Source: Lolium rigidum (lineage: Eukaryota > Streptophyta > Magnoliopsida > Poales > Poaceae). From it: a stretch of DNA of 64,000 bases. The notes under the pieces are model-generated. The model saw only the letters and a list, made by a program, of their open reading frames with translations, was not told the origin of the DNA and made no database searches. The DNA is taken from positions 352,823,696 to 352,887,695 of the forward strand of contig NC_061513.1 of the NCBI RefSeq assembly GCF_022539505.1, in the 5' to 3' direction. Position 1 is the first letter of the stretch. Every line of letters begins with the position of its first letter. This document shows positions 34,716 through 45,224 of the stretch, one piece after another. The position numbers were made by a program, and so were the translations under genes.

Positions 34716-34970
34716 TCAAGAGGTTGGGGGAGATAGTTTGTGCATGCCCTTTTTGTCCTGGATTAACCTGAGGACGAGGTCTCCTTCTTGGAAGGAGCGA
34801 CTGCGCACACGACACCGGAGGCCTTGCTGGTATATGGCTATTCTGGAGAGGGTGAGTTCTCGATCCTCATCGAAGAGATCGATTCCACCCCGACGGACGA
34901 GCTTGTTTTCTTCCTCCGAATAGTTCACGACGTGTGGCGAGTCATGGTCGATGTCCGTGGGCATGACAGC
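34716..34970 (-). pseudogene. Ty3/gypsy integrase C-terminal part, cut by LTR element
   Basis: The minus strand from 34970 reads in frame V-M-P-T-D-I-D-H-D-S-P, then R-S-R-S-F-Q-E-G-D-L-V-L-R and H-K-L-S-P-P, the conserved end of plant gypsy integrases (GPY/F-like region). The N-terminal catalytic part is not next to it: its exact complement ends at 59450. The bases GCTGT at its cut end (complement of 34966-34970) repeat the last five bases of that other half. It is followed on the minus strand by about 60 bp and then the large CACTA at 34652. Confidence 0.9.
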
Positions 34971-35512
34971 TGTCGAGGGTACTCCTCGCCAATGCCTTCC
35001 GATAGGGGCTTAGGGTTGATGGAATCCTGCAAGCTGATACGAGACATCGGTTCACAGACAAGCGGGGAGAGCGATTTACCCAGGTTCGGGGCCCTCTATG
35101 AGGTAAAACCCTTACGTCATGCCTGTCTGTTCTTGATTATGATGACAATGGGTTACAATGGGGTGCCGAATAGTTCGGCTGAGATCTCGTCGAGATGGCT
35201 ATTGCTAAGGTGACCTAGCTCTAAGCTTTTGCTGGCTAAGATTGCTACGATTGATTGTGTCCCTCGGCAGCCCCTCTCCTGGCCTTTATATAGGAGGCCA
35301 GGTCTCAAGAGGTCTTACCGAGTACGACTAGGTTTACAGTAATCTTAGATCCGATCTTTCCTTGTTCGATCGCTTCCTTATCTTGCCCGTCAAGGAACCT
35401 TCTGGTGCGCCGTCCTAGTGGCCCATCTCGCCTTCATGTGTCTTCATGGGCCTCCAATTAGTCAATACATGATAGGATAATGTGAGTTACCCGAAGGGTA
35501 GTGCCCACGTCA
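34971..35512 (-). repeat. 3' LTR (542 bp)
   Basis: Minus sense starts TGACGTGGGCAC (35512) and ends CCCTCGACA (34971). Compared by eye with 59451-59992 there are about 8 differences in 542 bp and no length change. It carries the TATA element TATATAAAGG in the middle. Confidence 0.95.
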
Positions 35513-35524
35513 GTAGCCCCCGAG
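35513..35524 (-). other. Polypurine tract CTCGGGGGCTAC
   Basis: Stands directly before the LTR start TGACG on the minus strand, as the plus-strand primer should. The same core occurs again in the internal modules at 35630-36100. Confidence 0.8.
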
Positions 35525-35629
35525 TGTCTAGCCGAAGATAGTTCGGGTAGAGACTAAAGTATGTTTTCTCCTGATGTTCTTCTCCTTCATTGTCCTTGTT
35601 CATCTTGAATCTTCTCTGTCTTCATTTTG

Positions 35630-36100
35630 TCGGGTGCGCGTCCGCGCTCCCGATGGGAGTTGCCCCCGAGTCTAGGTACGGATGCTCGCAGTCCGTGCGT
35701 AGACTCAAGTTGTACGACTCGAATATTTTCCTCTGCCGATGTTTTCCACAGATCTTCATAGGTCATCTGATATATTTTCTTTATGCAAAGGATAATGAGT
35801 AACGTGCCCAACTGTTGTTTGGTTAACTGCCGATGGCAAACCAACGTTACCCTACACAGAATCAAGTCCCCGGGCATGATCCTGGAGTGCAAAAAACTTC
35901 TATCGGGTGCACGCCGCACTCCCGATGGGAGTAGCCCGCGAGTCTGGGTGCAAGCGCTTGTAACCTAGTGCAGACTCAAACCTTCTTCCTTCGACTGTTC
36001 ATTCTGTCGAATCTTCATTTTGTCGGGTGCGCGTCCGCGCTCCCGATGGGAGTAGCCCCCGAGTCTAGGTACGGATGCTTACAATCCATGCGTAGACTTA
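35630..36100 (-). repeat. Three PPT-containing modules in the 3' internal region
   Basis: A block of about 75 bp, plus-strand 'tcgggtgcgcgtccgcgctcccgatgggagtagcccccgagtct', recurs at about 35630, 35903 and 36023. On the minus strand each reads GACTCGGGGGCTACTCCCAT, containing the complete PPT core used at 35513-35524 (slightly mutated in the first two). The related element at 46-51 kb has the same kind of modules. Confidence 0.85.
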
Positions 36101-36505
36101 AGTCCTTCATCCGATAACTTTCCATTTTCCCTTCGAATGCTTCTAGTTTTTTATGACATCACTGATGACGTGTAATTGCTGTGGGTTGTTTTGACAGGAC
36201 GTGACCTGACGGGCCTACCCTAGCTCTGCGCGGGCAGTTTTTAGGGCTTGACCATTGCACGCATGGCGATCGAGGTGTCTCCTCGATTTTCGCACATCGT
36301 AAGAACAATGGGCCGCCGGTTCCACTCTTTCTTCAAGCGCCACGTGCTTACACAACACTTATCTTTTCCTCAGAACCTCTAAAGGGCGAAAAATCTCTAA
36401 TCTTCTCCACGTTTTCTGTAGCATCTTCTCATTCTTCTCCCTCTTCCTCCCTTTGTCGTTGCTGCGCCGCCACCACTGCTTTTCCAATCTTCATCAGATC
36501 TCACA

Positions 36506-39500
36506 ATGGTGAAGAAGAAGAATCTTGCCGCCGCTGCCAGTTCCACCAGCGGAGGCGCCGCCGCCAAGTCCTCTTCTTCTCTTCCGAAGGGAGCGCTCCA
36601 AGCGCTCCTCCCCCGGCTCCGGCGCCGCCGGCTCGTTGAGTTCAAAGGCCATGCCCGGAGATTGGGTGGCATCAACCGTCACCAAGCGTGACGAGAAGAG
36701 ATCCCGAAGCCTAGGATTGATTTCTTCCGAAGAGGGAAACGTGATCCTTCCAGGTGCGATTTCTCGGCCTGATCCCCCTGCCGGCTTTACCGTGATGTTC
36801 TTATCTTTCCTGTACCGAGGCCTTTCGCTTCCTACTCATGGATTCCTCCTCCACCTCTTGCGGACGTACGAAATTCAATTATGGCAACTTACCCCCAACT
36901 CAATCCTCCACGTTGCTGTGTTCATCACCCTTTGCGAAGAGTTTCTGGGTATCGAACCTCATTTCGGGCTGTGGAAAAAGATCTTCTATGTGAAGAGATA
37001 CAGCAGCAGTAATGGATACTTTGTCACCGGAGGAGTGGGGTTTGTAGCTCGTTCGGAGGTCAATTACTTCAATTTCCCAATGAGAGAGTTCGTGCAAGGG
37101 TGGAGTTTGAAATGGTTTTACATCAAGGACTCCCTGTCACCCGAATCTCAGCTCCCTTGCTTTGCCGATGTTTTCGAAGCCAAGCCCAAGAATTCCTCGA
37201 AGAATACCCTCTCACCCGATGAAAGAGTAGCAGCCGAAGAGCTATTTACCAAATTCTTTCGAATCAAAGAGGCCGATGGCCAAACTATGATCGGCACAGA
37301 GGTGGCAGCGGTATTCTTGAAACGTCGAGTGCAACCAGCCATGGCTAGAGTTCACACGATGTGGTTGTACTCAGGTCCAAAGGACGAGACCAGGATTAAT
37401 GCTGCTGATCTGTCGGAAAAGGAGTTACTTGGTGAAGTCCGTCGTCTTACTTCCTTTACTCAGGAAGATTCGATTCCGCTGGTTTCTTCTTATACTCCCC
37501 TTGACACTGACCATCCACCATCAAAGGTATTTTTTCTTTCTTCGCATCCTCATTATGCTGCTTTTTCTTGGCTGCCATGGTTTCCATTGTTCTTACTTGT
37601 TATTTTCTTTGACAGATCCCCATAGTTTCTGAAAATATGCACGATTCGCCGGAGGATACTTCTGAGGGGAGAGGATCCTCAATCCCCGCAGATTTTCATA
37701 CTGTCGAGCACACAGGCCCAGAGGACAAATATAAGGGTCCGATAGATTTTGAAGTTGCCCACACCGACCTTCCTTCCTCAGCCGATGACGCTGGTGTCGC
37801 AGATGGATCAATGCGTAATGACGACGCTGATCATGATACCTTTGTTGATGCAGCTGGCTGAGGAGGCCAGGGCTTCACCTGTGAAGAGATCGACCGGCGG
37901 TTTCGCCGATGAAGATGATCTCTTCGACATGTAAGTAGTTTCTTTTCTGAAGTTATACTTTGCCTTTTTATTTTTCTTACTCTTCATTGTCTTCCTTTCA
38001 CCTTTGCAGTGACGAAGGCATTATCGAGCCTCCGTCTAAAAAAGCCAAATCTGATGTTGCTTCGCCGGTCGTAGTGGCTTCCGAAGCTTTGGCTCCTAAG
38101 GCTGCCCCTATGGCTCAAGCATCGACAGCTTCTTCCCTTTCCAAAGGGAAAGACGTTTTCCAACTGCTGCCACCGCGAATCCTCCTTCTGTAAGTCTTTT
38201 TCTAACTGTGATGCCAATCTCTTGGAGCATGCTTTGCTTGACAATTCCCGGTAAAATATCCTTCTTTTTTAAGGACTTGCGAGGCGTTATTTCCTCTTTG
38301 GAGGCCTTCGCCTCCCAATTCACTTCTCTGGAAGCTGACAAGGCTCGGCTACAAGAGGAAGTCAAATCTTCCTCCTTGAAATTGGATGGCGCGATCAAGA
38401 TAGCTGTTGAGGCTCGCCGAGAGGTTGACTCTCGAAGGTGGAACTGGGCAAGCTGAAAGAAAAGTTGAAGGAGGAGGAAGCATCCAGGCTGGTGGCTGAA
38501 GCTCGGGCAGCCGAAAAGGATGAAGTCCTTCGTCAGTCTTCTTTGGCCTTGCTTTGTAATTTTTATACACCTTTGTCGATTGATGTACTTATGGATTCGA
38601 TCCTTTTGCCAATGTACTTTTTTCCTCTCTTTTTCCTGCAGAAGCGGCGAATATCCCTGCTGATGCCCTGGACAAAGTTCCAAACAACTCTCCGGCAAAC
38701 GCTATGTCGATGATTCTTGCCTCTCACTAGCTTACGCGGGAGCTCCTTGAAAAGGGGAAGGGTGCCCTGGCGCGGATGCACTCGATGATTTTCCCCAAGA
38801 TCAAGCAAGAGAAGACCCTGGGGCAGCTGGTCGATGCCTTCGCGGTTGACACCAAGGAGGTTATCGAGGTAGTCAAGCGCACATCGCGCACTTACGGTGC
38901 CGTCCTTGCCTTCCAACTTATGATGGGTTATGGCTTTAAGGGTGACATCGAAGGAATGACCAAGGAGCTGCCGAAAGAGCAAGACGGGCAGCTTGTTGGT
39001 TTAAGCGCCTTTAAAGCGTCCGCTCTCACTTGTGCCCGCCAGCTCCTTGAACTGGTTTCATCAAGGAAATCGTCGACTGGACCTAGTTTATCGACTCAGA
39101 CCCAAGCCCCTTGATTCTTGTAGCAAACTTTATGCTTGAACTGATGTGAAACATTATTCTGCCGCAAAACTTATGCTTGTAATAAACTCTGTGCTATCAA
39201 TGTTGTTAGCACACTTTTGTTATAATATTTCTTCTTGTACTTCTCCCGATGGGAGTTACTTCGGATGCTCAGCTGTACCATATCCATCATCCTTTTGTAA
39301 TGGTGTTCCCTGCAAGTCTTCCCAGTGCCTTCGTTTGTTGATGACTCTTCGGGTGCCCTTCCTGAAAGTGATCGGATCCAGTGTATGAAGGATCAGATTA
39401 CGCAGATGGAAAAGGACCTGCGCAGCACTTATGCCTTGGCTGCTATTGTCAATAAGAAGAGCGAGATTGCAGCCGGCGTGGAACGATACACTCTTACTGA

Positions 39501-40066
39501 GCTGCATAAAGCTACCGAGAGTTTGAGCTCGTAAGTTTCACGACTCCTTTGCCCTTTTGTTAGCAACGCCTTGTCGACTCTTTATTGATTCCTTTGCCAG
39601 TCATAGCTTTGAATCGTGCGGAAGAGAACAAGCGGATACACGAGCGAGTGCATGCTTTAACCCAGCTTTCGTCATCCGAAGAGATTTTCTGGCGAGAACA
39701 CTCGAAGGCTTCGGCTATTGCGAAATTTCAGGATCGGGTCCAACAAGTCCACCAATTCTTTAACAAGTGTTACAAAGCTATGAGGGTGGTTTGGAAGACG
39801 ATGTTTCCTTTGAATGCAATTCCCCCTACGCTTTTAACTCTGATGTCCGAATTTGGGAACGCCAAGAAGATTCGGACTTGGTGAGGGCTCAAGTTTTCGC
39901 AGGGGCCAAGTGTACACTTGCCCTTGTACTTGCTCGTTATCCCTCAGCCTGTTTGCTATCTATTGCCAACGCAACTGGAGATTTTGAAGAACTGTACCCG
40001 AGGGTATTATTGCCTGCCAACATAATTGTCGACAGGCTTGAGGAGGAGTCGAAAGTACCTGAGTAA
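36506..40066 (+). pseudogene. Antisense intron-containing cargo gene (Transposase_28-like protein)
   Basis: The ATG at 36506 starts M-V-K-K-K-N-L, a Ser/Ala-rich N-terminus with one frameshift near 36590. The main domain follows (36760-37526: F-L-S-F-L-Y-R-G-L-S-L-P, then F-L-G-I-E-P-H-F-G-L-W-K-K-I-F, then M-I-G-T-E-V-A). It resembles the family known as 'putative gypsy type transposon' (Transposase_28). Introns are clear: donor at 37527, acceptor 37615; donor GTAAGT after D-L-F-D-M (37931), acceptor 38009; donor near 38190; acceptors near 38278 and 38641. A coiled coil (38280-38530) and a helical domain (38740-39113, stop TGA) follow. Further exons (39325-39534, 39602-40066) encode another helical stretch, perhaps a second transcript. 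A frameshift near 37857 and an in-frame stop near 38730 break it. Function unknown. Confidence 0.8.
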
Positions 40067-40757
40067 AGGGAAACTCCGCAAGGGTGACGTTAGGGTGTAA
40101 ATTTTTTTTTGCAAAATGAATTGTATTGGCTAATCCATCCAAGTGTTAGGATTGTTAAGCCGAAACTTGTTAGTTGGCAAATACATGAATATGTACTATT
40201 ACCGTGCCGTTGGCAAACTTTTGAAGGCGCAAATCTGAGTTGCCCGTTATATGCATGTATACTGGTTGGTCAGCATATCATTATGAGTGATCGGCTCGTG
40301 TTGCAGGTTTTGCTAAACCTGTTGTATGCGCAACTTTGCTTTCAACCGATTATAAGTTTCGACAGTCACTCCCGAATATTTCGGGTGCAGTGGTTCTGCC
40401 GATGAGCCCGTTGTTCTTTGATATTTCCATAAGCAAAATATCGAACGTGGGTTGTCTTATGTTTTCCAAACTCTTGCTTTTTGCGGCACTCGTAGAGGTA
40501 TCTGAAGCAGAGGGAAGGATTAATGTCCTTGTTTTTCTTTGCAGCACTCGTAGAAGTTTTTTCCCTTGGGGCGCAATCTTCTGCTGCGCGTTGTGTTGTA
40601 CCATTACTTGTAGGCAAGGTTCACAGTGGCGCGGTCATAGATGCTTTAAATTACTTCAATGCTTAACAAGAATTGAAACTTAAGTGCTCATTGATAGGGT
40701 AAATACGAAACTAAAGGGCGAAAATAGGAGGCCCTGTGTAAGGTAAAGGGAAAAAAT
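40067..40757. other. Spacer between cargo gene and protease frame
   Basis: The two transcription units converge here. No conserved frame; in an autonomous relative the reverse transcriptase and integrase would be expected in this interval. Confidence 0.5.
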
Positions 40758-41709
40758 TTAAAGACTAGGGAGTGCTTTATCGGGGAAGGGGTTCTTCTCA
40801 TCTTTGATAGCATCTTCTGATTTCTTCGTCATGCTAGTGGTTGCTGCAGCGTTGTTGATTTCGCCAGGGGCTTGGGCAGTGATTGTCAGTGCCTTGCTGC
40901 CTCCTATATCTTCTGCATCGGCAACTGTCGAGGCTTGTGCTGCCGAAGCTTTTGCTGCTGAGGCTTCAAGAGCAGTGTTGGCTGGCTTCTTCTTGGTTTC
41001 TTTGTCATGTTTTTCTTCCTTGATTTCTTGTATCGTCAGCTTTGGCGGAAAGTCGACAGTTTCTCGCTGTGGCCCAAACTTTGCAGCAATCCTTTGAAAA
41101 TCACGATCACAATTGTCCGAGCGTGAGAAACTTCCATGGACTGTGATGTTCGTTCCATTGTTCCCAGGCATTTTTAGCTTGAGGTATGCATATTTCGGCA
41201 CAGCCATGAACTTGGCGTAAGCTGGTCTCCCGAGTATGGCGGGATACTGTGATTCCCAGTTCACGACTTCGAACTCGATTTTCTCCTTCCTGAAATTGTC
41301 GGATTTGCCGAAGACGACGTTCAGGTATGCTTTGCCAAGAGAGTACGCTGGTGAAGTAGGGAGAATCCCATGAAAGCGGGTGTCTGATTCTTCTAGCATT
41401 CTCATGGTTATCCCCATACTTTGAATTGTGTCAAGGAATATCAAGTTGAGTCCGCTTCCTCTGTCCATGAAGACTTTACTCATCTTGAACCCTCCTATCT
41501 GCGCTTCGACCACTAAGGCGGCATGTCCTGGTTTTGGTATAGTCATCGGGTGATCCGCTCGGCTGAACGTGATATTCTGAGACGACCACTCGACATACTC
41601 AGGGATGTTCGCCATAACGCTTTCTGCCAAGTTGATTTCACGGGTGAGCCTCTTCATTTCTCACCTTGAGACGCCTGTCCTATGAATCATACTCATCTGC
41701 CCACGTGGT
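40758..41709 (-). CDS. Gypsy gag-pol fragment with retropepsin-like protease
   Basis: An open minus-strand frame from the CACTA junction (41709) to a stop at 40758. After M-K-R-L-T-R-E-I-N-L comes W-S-S-Q-N-I-T-F-S-R-A-D-H-P, then A-L-V-V-E-A-Q-I-G-G-F and V-F-M-D-R-G-S-G-L-N-L-I-F, the usual plant gypsy protease block. The active-site triad, normally D-[GST]-G, is D-R-G here, which should impair catalysis. G-R-P-A-Y-A-K-F-M and Y-L-K-L-K-M-P-G follow as in relatives. The C-terminus is Lys/Ala-rich and ends without entering reverse transcriptase. The frame is incomplete at its 5' end. Confidence 0.85.
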
Positions 41710-42299
41710 CACTAGTAGGAAAAGCCTCATCAGTGGCGCACAAAAATAGGCTTCTGTGGCGCACGGGAGGTGCGCCACAGAAACTTCGCCACAAAAATAA
41801 GGTTTCTGTGGCGCACCGGCCCATGCGCCACAGAATTAAGGTTTACGTGGCGCACTTGTTCCTAGGTGCGCCACGAAAAGCGTGCGCCACAGAGTTGGTT
41901 TTCGGTGCGCCACGGAATTTGCTTGTATTATACACGATTTTGTGCTGCCTGCTATACACATGCGGTTTATAGACAGCAATATACAGGTTATATACATCAA
42001 CATTCAGATATAATATAAATATCATGTACATTGCACGAGATATAACATAGACATCATCATCACATTACTTAGATCCCGATCGAGATACATATATAGTGGC
42101 AAGTGTCAAATGTTTTGCATACAACTCTTAATTCATACAAAATTCACAATTTCGAGATACAAAGTAGTCTTCATCCGGTTCCTCCTTTGCTCCCTCATCT
42201 CTACCCACCAGGCTCGCTTGCATCGGGGTCTTCATCCAGTTCCTACTATGATGAAAATGGAAGAAAGTGAGACCAACAAGTCCGATGCACAAGAGAAAT

Positions 42300-43620
42300 G
42301 GAATAAATGCCTCATACATTGTTGGTCAACACAAATATTAACATTCGGGGACGGCGTAAGTGAGACCAAGTCCGATGCACAAGAGATTGATATTTGTGCT
42401 ATCTTACCAGGCTCACTTACGCCTCCCCGAGTGTACGGTGACCAAACATTTTAATCATCGGCATTTTGAAAATCTCAAAGCAAATGGAATGACAAAATGG
42501 AATAAGTGCCTCATACATTGTTGGTCAACACAAATACTATGGTCAGAAACCATAGTTGCGGTATACACCGCGAGTATACTTTGCGGAAGGGCCCCCTTTC
42601 CCCGGCCGCCGTTCCGTGAGCGGGTGCTTGGCGACACAACGACGCCGATCTGCCTCTCCGGCGCGGAACCACGGCAGTCCCTCGCCGTCCGGTGAACGAG
42701 TCCTTGATGCAAAGACCGTGCCGGCCTGCCCGGCATTATGCCGGGCCCGTGCTTCGGAGCCGTGTGTCCCGCGCCCTGCCTTGTTCGCCTTCTTGCCCGG
42801 TGAACCAATAGGCCGATCGTTGCAATAAGGAAACCGATGACGGCCGGTCGCAAGATTAAATTGCGATCGGCCGTCATCGGCTCCTTATTCCAGCGATTAG
42901 TCTATTCGTTCACCGGGCAAAAAAGCGAAGAGTGCGAGGCGCGTGCGGCACTGGCTCACGACAGCGAGGGTCGGCATGATGCTAGGGAGGCTGGCACCAT
43001 CTTTGCATTAAGGACTCGTTCACGTACTGGACAGCGAGAGAAGAAAAGTGGTGATGCGCCGGAGAGGCAGGTCGGCGTTGTTGTCTCGTCAAAGACTCGT
43101 TCACGGAATGGCGGCCGGGGAAAGGTGGGCCCGTCTACAAAGTATATTGCGGCGTATAGGTGACCAAACATTCTAATCATCGGCACTAAAATGGAAGAAA
43201 GAGCCAAGTGGTATCTCAACTAGATATCATATGCCTCATACTTTGTTGGTCGAAAGAAATATTAACATTCCGGGATGGGGTCAGTGAGGCTAGGTAGGAT
43301 GCACAAGAGATTGATATTTGTGCCATCGCACCAGGATCACTGGCCCCACCCCAGAGTGTACAAGTGACCAAACAATTTAATCATCGGCACTAAAATGGAA
43401 AAAAGGCCAATGCAATTAAGAAGTAGCTAGCTAGTATGAACTAAATGGCATGCCTCATACTTTGTTGGTCGAAACAAATATTAACATCCAGGGATGGAGT
43501 AAGTGAGGCCAGGTAGGATGCACAAAATATTGATACTTGTGCCATCACACCAGGCTCACTTGCTCCACTCCCGAGTGTGCAGTGATCGACCAACCATCTA
43601 ATCATCGGAAAGTACAAAAA
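42300..43620. repeat. Three diverged repeat units with internal hairpins
   Basis: Units at about 42310-42460, 43230-43400 and 43450-43620 share 'cctcata.tttgttggtc', 'aaatattaacat', 'gatgcacaa.a.attgata', and 'gaccaaac..t.taatcatcggca'. Each contains a pair of inverted segments, e.g. ggagtaagtgaggcc with ggctcacttgctcc near 43496-43560. The foldback at 42553-43161 sits inside a copy of the unit. Confidence 0.75.
42553..43161. repeat. Foldback: about 600-bp imperfect palindrome
   Basis: The left arm (42553-42850) pairs with the right arm (42858-43161). Examples: tttccccggccgcc (42597-42610) with ggcggccggggaaa near 43112-43126; ctgcctctccggcgc with gcgccggagaggcag; cgatgacggccg with cggccgtcatcg at the centre. 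Arms differ at many sites, so it is old. No coding frame. Transcription would give a long hairpin RNA. Confidence 0.85.
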
Positions 43621-44011
43621 CACCAACAAACCAGCAACCATGGTGACATAAGTCAAGATGCTCAAACACACATAGCATGCATGGAGCGAGATGCTCCAAA
43701 GGGATTATTCATCACTTGGTATATAGACCAAGTGATCTTTGGCAAGAGAGGCCAATCAAGAACCGGTGAAATCCGAGTAAGTGATAGATATGCCTAAACA
43801 AGCAACAACACATAGCATATCCCAGCTAACCGGATGAGACAAGTCTTGGTAGCCAACTTAATCACCTAGCACCACCTAGCCTTTTAAAACCATCGAAACA
43901 GTCCATTTTCTTCAAAGGATACCACAATGGCTTTCATTTACATGATCCCCTCACTGTGGATATCTCTATTTTCATCAAAGCCAACAAGAAATGGTGATTA
44001 GAGGGAATTTA

Positions 44012-45050
44012 ATATTGGAGTCTAGCTAATGGAAATCAAGAACTAGTCTTGATCTCCAAATGGTGATTAGAGGGAATTTATTCATCTTAAGCAACATTAG
44101 GGACAAATGGGATCATGCAAGGGACTTGGGTCATTTGGATCATAAGGCATCAATTAAGGAGGCAACCAGGGACAAAGGGAAACATTTGATGATCCATTAT
44201 CATACGCAATAAAGCAGCAACTTTTTCCCCTCTAATCTAGCTAGAGTCCTTAAAAGAAATCCATCATAAGCATGGTCAAATACACATATATAGCATGGGG
44301 CAGATGCTCCAAAGGGATTATATATTCATCACTTGGTAATTTGGAGAGCAAACAAGCAGTAGCCATATAACTCAATCCAATAATATAGTAATTTGGATCA
44401 TAAGGCATCAATTAAGGAGGCAATTAACCAGGGATAAAGGGAAACATTTGATGATCCAGTAAGTGCATGACACTTTGAGCTACCAAGAATAAAGGCCAAC
44501 AGTGGATAAACATCTGCTCAACCATTTCTTGCACTAGAGGAAAAGTAACCAACATTGAAACTTGAATAGTCAAGTGACACTACAAGCAGCTCACACACAC
44601 ATGCAAACACATGTGTTGACGATAACTAAACGACGAGAAGAACACCACCGAGATATTCATGGGTACTTAGGATCAGTAGGTAATTGATAAAGTACAGTGA
44701 GGAGCAAGCATACCATCAGAAAATGTCCATTTGAGAGAAATAACATTGGGGTAATGTTAAAATGTTTGTCTCCATATTTGGGAGACATTTTTAATATTGG
44801 AGTCTAGCTAATGGATATCAAGAACTAGTCTTGATCTCCAAATGGTGATTAGATGGAATTTATTCATCTTAAGCAACATTAGGGACAAATGGGATCATGC
44901 AAGGGACTTGGATCATTTGGATCATAAGGCATCAATTAAGGAGGCAACCCGGGGACAAAGGGAAACATTTGATGATCCATTATCATAGGCAATAAACCAG
45001 CAATCTTTTTCCCCTCTAATCTAGCTAGAGTCCTTAAAAGAAATTCTACT
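44012..45050. repeat. 260-bp direct duplication (44012-44272 and 44791-45050)
   Basis: Both blocks run from 'tattggagtctagctaatgg' to 'ctagctagagtccttaaaagaaat' with few differences. Smaller shared blocks ('gatgctccaaagggatta') occur at 43691 and 44307. No coding signal. Part of the CACTA interior. Confidence 0.85.
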
Positions 45051-45124
45051 TAAAATGAAGTCGCTCTCTGTTGGTATTGGTTACCAACAGGAACTCAAGC
45101 GACTACTTGATCTTACTAATTCAA

Positions 45125-45224
45125 NNNNNNNNNNNNNNNNNNNNNNNNNNNNNNNNNNNNNNNNNNNNNNNNNNNNNNNNNNNNNNNNNNNNNNNNNNNN
45201 NNNNNNNNNNNNNNNNNNNNNNNN
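45125..45224. other. Assembly gap of exactly 100 N
   Basis: A run of 100 N, the conventional size for a gap of unknown length. It joins sequence from two CACTA halves with unrelated flanks. Frames drawn across it are not real. Confidence 0.99.

Larger units (their letters stand above)
34971..41709 (-). mobile_element. Gypsy-like element, 3' half (protease, antisense cargo gene, 3' LTR)
   Basis: Minus sense: a gag-pol frame with aspartic protease (41709-40758), then an antisense multi-exon gene (36506-40066), purine tract, and 3' LTR (35512-34971). No reverse transcriptase, RNase H or integrase lies between protease and 3' LTR, so pol is largely missing. The 5' end is replaced at 41709 by a CACTA end. 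LTR sequence, TSD and interrupted host ORF show that the 5' half of this element is at 59451-60741 in the opposite orientation. Confidence 0.88.
41710..45124. mobile_element. CACTA element, left part ('gtggcgcac' family), up to gap
   Basis: Starts CACTAGTAGGAAAAGCCTCA with dense 'tggcgcac/gtgcgccac' subterminal repeats (41735-41915). It is inserted into the gypsy protease frame; the preceding three bases are GGT. The interior holds tandem blocks with hairpins, a foldback of about 600 bp, and a 260-bp direct duplication, but no transposase frame. It ends at the N gap. The end found at 46038 is followed by CTT, not GGT, so it may belong to another copy. Confidence 0.8.
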
